Source of the DNA: an uncultured Acidimicrobiaceae bacterium | GTDB lineage: Bacteria; Actinomycetota; Acidimicrobiia; Spongiisociales; UBA5794 | Direction of reading: 5' to 3' | Assembly (NCBI GenBank): GCA_947259365.1 | Contig: CAMYMC010000001.1 | Coordinates: 62,001 to 126,000 of the forward strand | Length of the DNA: 64,000 nucleotides | Shown here: positions 58,801 to 64,000 of the stretch, piece after piece | Layout: each line of letters starts with the position of its first letter | Numbering within the stretch: position 1 is the first letter of the stretch | Notes under the pieces: model-generated | Seen by the model: the letters and a program-made list of their open reading frames with translations, nothing else | The model's database searches: none | Told to the model about the DNA's origin: nothing | Translations under genes and position numbers: made by a program

Positions 58801-59316
58801 ATGATGCCCCGACGACGCACCTCGAAGGCGTTGCCGGCACTCGTCGCCCTCGCGTTGCTCGCCGCCGCCTGCGGCAGGGCCACCGTCGATGCCAGCGGCA
58901 TCCCGGAGCTCCCGGAGACGACACCCGAGGCAGTCGGCGAGCTCCTCGCCGCCTCCGATGTGCCGGTCGCCCTCAACGTCTGGGCGTCCTGGTGCATCCC
59001 GTGCCGCTCCGAGGCGCCGCTGCTCGATCGCGCCTCGTCCGAGTTCGGCGACCGGATCAGGTTCGTCGGCGTCAACGTGCGCGACAGTCAGACCGGTGCC
59101 CGTGAGTTCATCGCCGAGTTCTTCCCCGATGCCGCCATCGAGCACCTCTACGACAGGGATGGCCGGGTCCCCGTCGCCCTCGGTGGGGGCACCTGGGTAC
59201 CGTTGACGATCTTCTTCGCCCCCAACGGCGAGGAGGTCGACCGCCACTTCGGGGTCATCGACGAGCGCACCCTCGCGCTCCAGATCGACGAGCTGCTCGC
59301 TCGCTCCGGAATCTGA
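58801..59316 (+). CDS. TlpA-like thioredoxin-fold lipoprotein
   Basis: A 171-residue exported protein. A signal peptide ends in the lipobox LLAAAC (Cys near residue 24). A thioredoxin-like domain with WASWCIPCRSEAP (CxxC) and a cis-Pro loop WVPLTIFFAPNG follows. A periplasm-equivalent thiol-disulfide role is likely. Two adjacent ATG codons (58801, 58804) could start it and neither has a ribosome-binding site. An eight-codon ORF (58778-58804, MTDPTRPA) behind a TAGACT box ends on them and might couple translation. Confidence 0.78.
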   Translation: MMPRRRTSKALPALVALALLAAACGRATVDASGIPELPETTPEAVGELLAASDVPVALNVWASWCIPCRSEAPLLDRASSEFGDRIRFVGVNVRDSQTGAREFIAEFFPDAAIEHLYDRDGRVPVALGGGTWVPLTIFFAPNGEEVDRHFGVIDERTLALQIDELLARSGI

Positions 59317-59317
59317 C

Positions 59318-60007
59318 GTGGAGTTCACCCTCCTCGGTGCCGCGTTCGTCGGGGTGGTCGGCGTCTACGCCATGTTGTGGTGGGAGGCGCGGCGCGGCAA
59401 CGCCGCCGAGTGCTCGAAGGACCTGTGGGACGTCGCCCTCGGTGCGATGGTCGTCGGTGTCGCCGTCGGCAGACTGGCGGCGATGATCGGCGACGGGGTC
59501 AATCCCGTCGCCAACCCCGCCGACATCCTCCTCGTCAGGGCCGGGGTCGCCGCCGGTCCGGCTGCGGTGGCCGCACTCGCCTGGGTTGCCTGGGTGGGAC
59601 GGCGTGAGCTGATCCCCGTAGCCGACGGTCTCGCCGCAGCCGCTCTGACCGGGCTCGCCGGCTGGCACGGCGGCTGCCTCGCTCGGGACGCATGCCTCGG
59701 CAGCCCATCCACCTTGCCCTGGGCCTGGGCCCAGGAGGGATCGACCGTCACCCGGCACCCGGTGGAGCTGTATGCCGCCGTTGCGCTGCTGGCTGCTGGG
59801 TTCGTCATCGCCGTGTGGCGGATGAGGCGGATACCGCCGGGAGCTGCAGCCGGGATCGCCCTGGCGATGGCGGGTGGCGTTCGTCTCGTCACCGAGCCGC
59901 TCCGGCCGTCGCTCTCCGGTGGACCCGTCGGCTGGTACGTCGCCGCGCTTGCGGCCGGACTGCTCCTCGTCGCCCTCGCGGCACGCCGGGCCGCCGCACC
60001 GGGCTGA
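59318..60007 (+). CDS. Lgt-like integral membrane protein
   Basis: A 229-residue membrane protein with about six or seven hydrophobic helices. The loop containing GGCLARDACLGS, STLPWAWAQEG and TRHPVELYAAVALL resembles the catalytic loop of prolipoprotein diacylglyceryl transferase (Lgt), where RHPxQLYE is conserved. RLVTEPLRPSL near the end resembles its C-terminal Arg block. It is shorter than usual Lgt and lacks the classical HGNFxN sequence. It may be a divergent Lgt or a related membrane enzyme. It starts one base after the TlpA-like lipoprotein gene, so the two are co-expressed. Confidence 0.6.
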   Translation: MEFTLLGAAFVGVVGVYAMLWWEARRGNAAECSKDLWDVALGAMVVGVAVGRLAAMIGDGVNPVANPADILLVRAGVAAGPAAVAALAWVAWVGRRELIPVADGLAAAALTGLAGWHGGCLARDACLGSPSTLPWAWAQEGSTVTRHPVELYAAVALLAAGFVIAVWRMRRIPPGAAAGIALAMAGGVRLVTEPLRPSLSGGPVGWYVAALAAGLLLVALAARRAAAPG

Positions 60008-60010
60008 CGA

Positions 60011-62707
60011 TCAGCGGCGCCGTCTCCGCAGCAGACGCCCGAGCGTCTCCTCTTCGGGATGGATCTCTCGTGCCTGGTCTGGCTTGATGTCTCCGGCGTC
60101 GTCCGTGGCGATGGCCTCGACCGCCTCCCGCCCGGCCGGGCTCAGCTGCTCCCGCCACACCTCGAGGTCCCCTCGGGTGACAACGAGCCTGCGCAGGGCG
60201 ACGTCGAGGAGGAAGAGGGCGAGCGCCACCGCCACCAAGAACGGCCAGACGTCGCGCTCCGCCGCTCCAACCGCCGGGGCCGGGTCGTAGAACGCGGCCA
60301 GGTCGGGCCCGACCCGCCCCCCGGTGAGCTCAGCGATATCCGGAGCGAGCTGGGGGTCCGGTTCACGGAATGCGAACTCGTCGGCGTAGCCGGCGACGAT
60401 GCCCGAGCTGCCGGACGCGAGCGTCCCCGAAGCGTCCTCGACCCTCACCGCAACCCAGTAGGCGCCCTCCGCGGCGACGGGCACACGGGTCTGGAACCCG
60501 GTCTCTCCGACCCGCTGCATCGGGATCATCGCCACGCTGCCTCCCGAGTCGCGGATCTGGGCGACGGCGACGGCGTCGAGGGGCACCGCGGCCTCGAAGT
60601 CGATCTCCAGCGATCCGCCGTCGAGCCTCACTTCCGGCGGCGTCTCCCGGCCCGGGGGGAGCACATCGCCGACGACCCGGCCCCAGAAGTCCACGAAGCC
60701 CTCCCACGGCACCCAGTCGCTCGCCCAACGCGCCGTGGCGTCCGACGTCCACACGGTGGCTCGGCCGAGCCCGCGCTGCCAGGTGGCGAGGAGCGGGTCG
60801 CCCGGGCCGAGTTCGAGAGGCATGAGGGCCGTGTCCTTGGCCCGGGTGAGGACGTAGCCCCGCAGCGGCGGCGCCGAGCTGAGACCTGCGGTCACCTGGG
60901 AGGCGGCGCCGAGCGCGGGCACGAACGCGCCTTCAGCGATGAGGGGGCGCGCCACGCGCAGGGTCTCTTCGACGAAGATCTCGGGCACGGCCTCGAGATC
61001 ACGTCCGGGGTAGAACTGGCCACCACCGAGCGCCGCCATCCTCCGCAGCGTCTCCCCGGAACCCTCCCCGGTGCCGAGCACCGACAGGGTGACGCCCTCG
61101 GCCGCGATGTCCTGGGCGACCTGGAGCAGCCCGGGGTCGTCACCCCATCCGTCGGTGAAGAGCACGATGTGACGGATCTCCTCGGGCGCCTCGCGCAACG
61201 CGTCGAGCGCCTCGGCGAGCGCCGGCGAGATCTCGGTGTCCCCCTGCGGGGTGAGGCTGTTGAGCGCTTCGGCGATAGCGCCGGCCGCGGGCTTCTCCGC
61301 GAGCGGCAGCGCCCATCTCGTCCCCGAGGTGAACGCGAGCACGCCGACCCGGTCGGTCGGCTGCAGCGCGTCGATCGCCAGCCCGGCGCCGGCCCGCGAG
61401 ATGTCGGTCTTGTTGACGCCGCCCGGCTCGGCGATGCCCCGGTCCTCGCCGCCGCAATGGCAGTCGGCCATCGAGCCCGACGTGTCGATGACGAGGACCT
61501 CGGCGACGGGCTGGCGGCGGATGAGATCGTCCGGGTCCGACGTGACGGGGAGCAGGTCTTCGAGGGCGCTGTCCTGGTACCCGCCGAGCCCGAAGGACCG
61601 ATCGCCGCCGACGACGACGAGACCACGGCCCAGCTCCTCGACAAAGCCGGCGAGATCGTCCGAGGACTCGGGCCGGGGAGCGGGGAGGTTGACGAGGACG
61701 ACGGCGTCGTACACGAGGAGCTCTTCGGCCGAGGGCACGGTCACGAGCCGGTCGACGACCATGCCCCCCGCGTCGAGAGCCCGCTCCAGTTCTGCCCCCT
61801 CGTCGACGGTGCCCTCGACGAGGGCGACCCGGGCGGGCCCGAGGACGGCAACGAGCGCCTCACCGGTGTCGTTCTCCTCGATCTGGTCGAACGACGCGTC
61901 GACCTGCGCCCGGATGCGCAATGCGCCCGGCTCGATCGCCGGGATTTCGGCCCGAACCCGGTTGGCCCCGACGTCGAGGTCGACGAGGAACACGGCTTCG
62001 GTGTCGCCGGCGGAGATCGTCACCGTGGCGGGCCCGGCGGCGGTGGCTTGGACGACCGCCTCCACGGGCACGAGGTCGCCGCGGCGAGCCGTCACCGGCG
62101 CGTCCACCCTGGTGACGAGTGCGTCGTTGCTCCTTCCCGTCTCGAGGATCACGACATCGACGGCGATGCCGGCATCCGCGAGCTCTCGGGCGGCCGCCCG
62201 GGCATCGCCCTCCGTCTCCACAGCGTCGGTGACGACGACGATCCGGCGCGATCCCTCCGTCGGCAGCACCGCGGCGGCGCCCCGCAACGCGGCGGCGATG
62301 TCGGTGGCGCTCGGGTCGATCACGGTGCGCACGGTGTCGAAGCTCCGCCCCGTGGCGAGCGCGGCGTCGAGGCGGAGATCACCGCCGAACACGGCGACGG
62401 CGGTCTGATCCTGAGGCCCTGCGGTGCCGATCGCATCCACGACGAGGCGCTCCTGAGCGTCACGCGCCGGCCCGGTCACCGACGCGGAGCGGTCGAGGAG
62501 GAAGAGAACCGACTTCTGCGGGGACGGGCGGATGACGAGCGGCTGGGCGAGGGCGAGGACGACCAGGAGCACGCCGCCGATCCTGAGGCCGACGGCGACC
62601 CTGTGCTGACGATAGGGAACGGCACGCCGTCCGGAGCGGGCGACGAGAACCACGAGAGCGATCGCAGGCGGCGCCGCCAGCAGCCACCACGGTGCCTCGA
62701 ACGTCAT
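60011..62707 (-). CDS. Large membrane protein with two vWA-like domains
   Basis: An 898-residue protein. Two N-terminal helices frame a short Arg-rich loop, as in BatA-type proteins. The first vWA-like domain has FLLDRSASV (about residue 70). The middle region has beta-sandwich character. The second vWA domain carries a full MIDAS, VIDTSGSMAD, about residue 405, and FTDGWGDD. A final helix (WPFLVAVALALFLLDVALRRL) and a charged cytoplasmic tail end the protein. It is probably part of a surface or secretion-related complex together with the next gene. The function is unproven. ATG overlaps the upstream stop (ATGA). Confidence 0.8.
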   Translation of the reverse strand: MTFEAPWWLLAAPPAIALVVLVARSGRRAVPYRQHRVAVGLRIGGVLLVVLALAQPLVIRPSPQKSVLFLLDRSASVTGPARDAQERLVVDAIGTAGPQDQTAVAVFGGDLRLDAALATGRSFDTVRTVIDPSATDIAAALRGAAAVLPTEGSRRIVVVTDAVETEGDARAAARELADAGIAVDVVILETGRSNDALVTRVDAPVTARRGDLVPVEAVVQATAAGPATVTISAGDTEAVFLVDLDVGANRVRAEIPAIEPGALRIRAQVDASFDQIEENDTGEALVAVLGPARVALVEGTVDEGAELERALDAGGMVVDRLVTVPSAEELLVYDAVVLVNLPAPRPESSDDLAGFVEELGRGLVVVGGDRSFGLGGYQDSALEDLLPVTSDPDDLIRRQPVAEVLVIDTSGSMADCHCGGEDRGIAEPGGVNKTDISRAGAGLAIDALQPTDRVGVLAFTSGTRWALPLAEKPAAGAIAEALNSLTPQGDTEISPALAEALDALREAPEEIRHIVLFTDGWGDDPGLLQVAQDIAAEGVTLSVLGTGEGSGETLRRMAALGGGQFYPGRDLEAVPEIFVEETLRVARPLIAEGAFVPALGAASQVTAGLSSAPPLRGYVLTRAKDTALMPLELGPGDPLLATWQRGLGRATVWTSDATARWASDWVPWEGFVDFWGRVVGDVLPPGRETPPEVRLDGGSLEIDFEAAVPLDAVAVAQIRDSGGSVAMIPMQRVGETGFQTRVPVAAEGAYWVAVRVEDASGTLASGSSGIVAGYADEFAFREPDPQLAPDIAELTGGRVGPDLAAFYDPAPAVGAAERDVWPFLVAVALALFLLDVALRRLVVTRGDLEVWREQLSPAGREAVEAIATDDAGDIKPDQAREIHPEEETLGRLLRRRRR

Positions 62708-64000
62708 GCGGCGACCCTCCGCCTGGGGAGCGGGCGCCCGTAGGCGACCCACCACTCGATCATCACGACGGCGAGGAGCACCGCCAGGATCAGCGGGGCC
62801 CACTCCCGCAACAGCGACGTGTCCTCGAGGGCGGAGGCATCGTCGAGGGTCGTCGCGATCGAGCGTGGGGGTGCGGAGGCTTCGCTTGCCGCGAACTGGC
62901 GGGCGTACACGGCCGAGCCGGCCGGCGCTCCTTCCGCGTCGCTGTAGCTGATCCGATAGATGCCCGGCCTCCCGGTCCGGGTGTACTCGAGCACTCCCGG
63001 CGTCACCGTCTCGCCCTCTCCGCCGGGCGGGGTGACGGCTGCTGCACCCCCAGGCGGCGGCGCCAGCGGGATCGGTGTGCCGGCGACGGCGGTGCCGGCC
63101 GTCGACAGCCGGCTCCCGCCGAGGTAGTCGATGATCCGCGCCCCGAAGACGGGGAAGCCCACCTGGACCGGAAGGTTCGAGCGGGCAACATCGAAGGTGA
63201 AGTAGACCGCCCGGTTGCCATCGATCTCGCCGAGGAGCACGAGGGGGGCATCGCCGGCACGGAGCAGCGGAAGCCAGCCGGGAGCCTCGACGATGTCCGC
63301 CTCGGCGATGGCGAGACCGCTCAGGTCGAGGCCCTCGAGGATGGGCTCGGAGGGCCGCTGGTATGTGACGACCGGGCTCTCGACACGTCCGACGATGCTC
63401 ACTCCCCCGGGTGGGACCTCAGGGGCGAGCAGCCAGGCCGGGCGATCGACGAGGTCGGCCGAGCCGCCGTCGAGGATGACGATGTCCGGCGGGGTCTCGC
63501 TCGCCGGGCCCGCGCCGGGCAACGCTGCGACAAGGGCGTCGAGGAACGGTGAGCCTTCGCCGGCGATGGTGACGGTGAGCTGGGACGCCGCCGACAACAC
63601 GAGTGCCGACGCGTCGTCGGTCGGATTGGCATCGGGGTCGCCGGCGAGGCGGACCTCGACGACCTGACCCGGGCCGGCATCGACCGGCACGATCTCTTGC
63701 TCTCGAGCTCCCGGCCCCAAGGTCAAGTCGAGCGAACCGGCGGCGAGGCCGTCAACGAGCAACTCGGCGCGCACCTCACGCAACCGGGCCGAGAAGTTCG
63801 CCACCTCCATGAACACCCGTGGAGGACCCTCGCCGGGCACGCCCGTGCCGAACGCCGTGACCGCCACGTCGTCGCCCGTCGCGTCGAAGGGCACATGGCG
63901 CGCCGAGCTCACCGGCTCCTCGAACGCGCCAGCAGTGCCGCCGTCGCTGAGGATGAGGAGCGTCGTGGGCCGGTCGGGGGTCGACAAGCCCCGGGCGAGC
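62704..64000 (-). CDS. BatA/vWA-type membrane protein, N-terminus cut by window end
   Basis: At least 431 codons of a gene that continues beyond base 64000. The visible part begins in a vWA-like strand (TTLLILSDGG), passes through beta-rich domains and ends in one membrane helix (WAPLILAVLLAVVMIEWWVAY) with an Arg-rich tail. A TTG at 63985-63987 could be read as a start, but the frame stays open and protein-like to the edge (LARGLSTPDRP). The layout matches aerotolerance-type BatA proteins. Coupled to the following 898-residue vWA gene. Confidence 0.75.
   Translation of the reverse strand, partial: LARGLSTPDRPTTLLILSDGGTAGAFEEPVSSARHVPFDATGDDVAVTAFGTGVPGEGPPRVFMEVANFSARLREVRAELLVDGLAAGSLDLTLGPGAREQEIVPVDAGPGQVVEVRLAGDPDANPTDDASALVLSAASQLTVTIAGEGSPFLDALVAALPGAGPASETPPDIVILDGGSADLVDRPAWLLAPEVPPGGVSIVGRVESPVVTYQRPSEPILEGLDLSGLAIAEADIVEAPGWLPLLRAGDAPLVLLGEIDGNRAVYFTFDVARSNLPVQVGFPVFGARIIDYLGGSRLSTAGTAVAGTPIPLAPPPGGAAAVTPPGGEGETVTPGVLEYTRTGRPGIYRISYSDAEGAPAGSAVYARQFAASEASAPPRSIATTLDDASALEDTSLLREWAPLILAVLLAVVMIEWWVAYGRPLPRRRVAA

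Overview
The window is a dense, GC-rich (roughly 70% G+C, strong third-position GC) chromosomal segment of an actinobacterium. Several genes are typical of Actinomycetota: a luciferase-like F420-type oxidoreductase, an ArsA-type ATPase with an SRPBCC partner, a Cdc48-like double-AAA ATPase, a DEDDh exonuclease fused to a GIY-YIG nuclease, and a split three-gene transhydrogenase. A secreted S-layer-homology protein at 25.4 kb has a repeat style I associate with Acidimicrobiia, so class Acidimicrobiia is my best guess (inference, not proven). I see no insertion sequence, prophage, CRISPR array, rRNA or tRNA. The left end falls just upstream of a small gene; the right end cuts a gene.

Layout. 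0-4.6 kb: fatty-acid operon fabD-fabH-fabG-acpP-fabF (minus strand). 4.7-7.6 kb: a secreted HExxH protein and a glucan phosphorylase. 7.6-15.6 kb (minus): aminotransferase; a coupled set SRPBCC-ArsA-small protein-ROK kinase-DUF1232; methyltransferase; phosphoesterase; two small membrane proteins; queG. 16-18.4 kb: F420-type oxidoreductase and a NYN-domain protein. 18.4-23.6 kb: branched-chain amino acid genes ilvB-ilvN-leuA-leuB with two leader-peptide attenuator candidates. 23.7-30.4 kb: M1 peptidase lipoprotein, SLH protein, gnd, a DapA-type lyase, MscS channel, and an ECF sigma/anti-sigma pair. 30.6-36.2 kb: pntAA-pntAB-pntB, nitroreductase and an ABC exporter pair. 36.2-39.5 kb: metK, kynU and a MerB-like gene with an in-frame TGA. 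39.5-51.8 kb: DNA glycosylase, envelope proteins, rRNA methyltransferase, a cyclase-STAND protein, an SOS-controlled nuclease and the Cdc48-like ATPase. 51.8-58.7 kb: histidine biosynthesis, with hisA divergent from a TrpR-family regulator and hisG-hisD-hisC-hisB-hisH-hisF-hisIE. 58.8-64 kb: a TlpA-like lipoprotein, an Lgt-like membrane protein and two large vWA/BatA-like membrane proteins.

The most striking observation is at 38800-39459. A MerB-like (alkylmercury lyase superfamily) reading frame is interrupted by a TGA exactly where MerB has its second catalytic cysteine. It resumes in the same frame for 73 well-conserved-looking codons. The TGA is followed at 13 nt by a perfect 6-bp hairpin with a GGTC apical loop, which fits the geometry of a bacterial SECIS. 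I read this as a candidate selenocysteine-containing MerB-like enzyme.

Regulation is unusually legible here. There is a classical LexA box inside the promoter of the nuclease gene, and a 24-bp near-palindrome between hisA and the TrpR-family gene, overlapping a good promoter. Leader peptides lie before ilvB and leuA. A short coupled leader ORF before metK overlaps a hairpin that covers the metK ribosome-binding site. A recurrent TAnnnT box 6-8 nt upstream of several start codons points to leaderless transcripts. Gene packing is tight, with many 1-nt or 4-nt stop/start overlaps, and two genes (97 residues each) rely on CTG or TTG starts.
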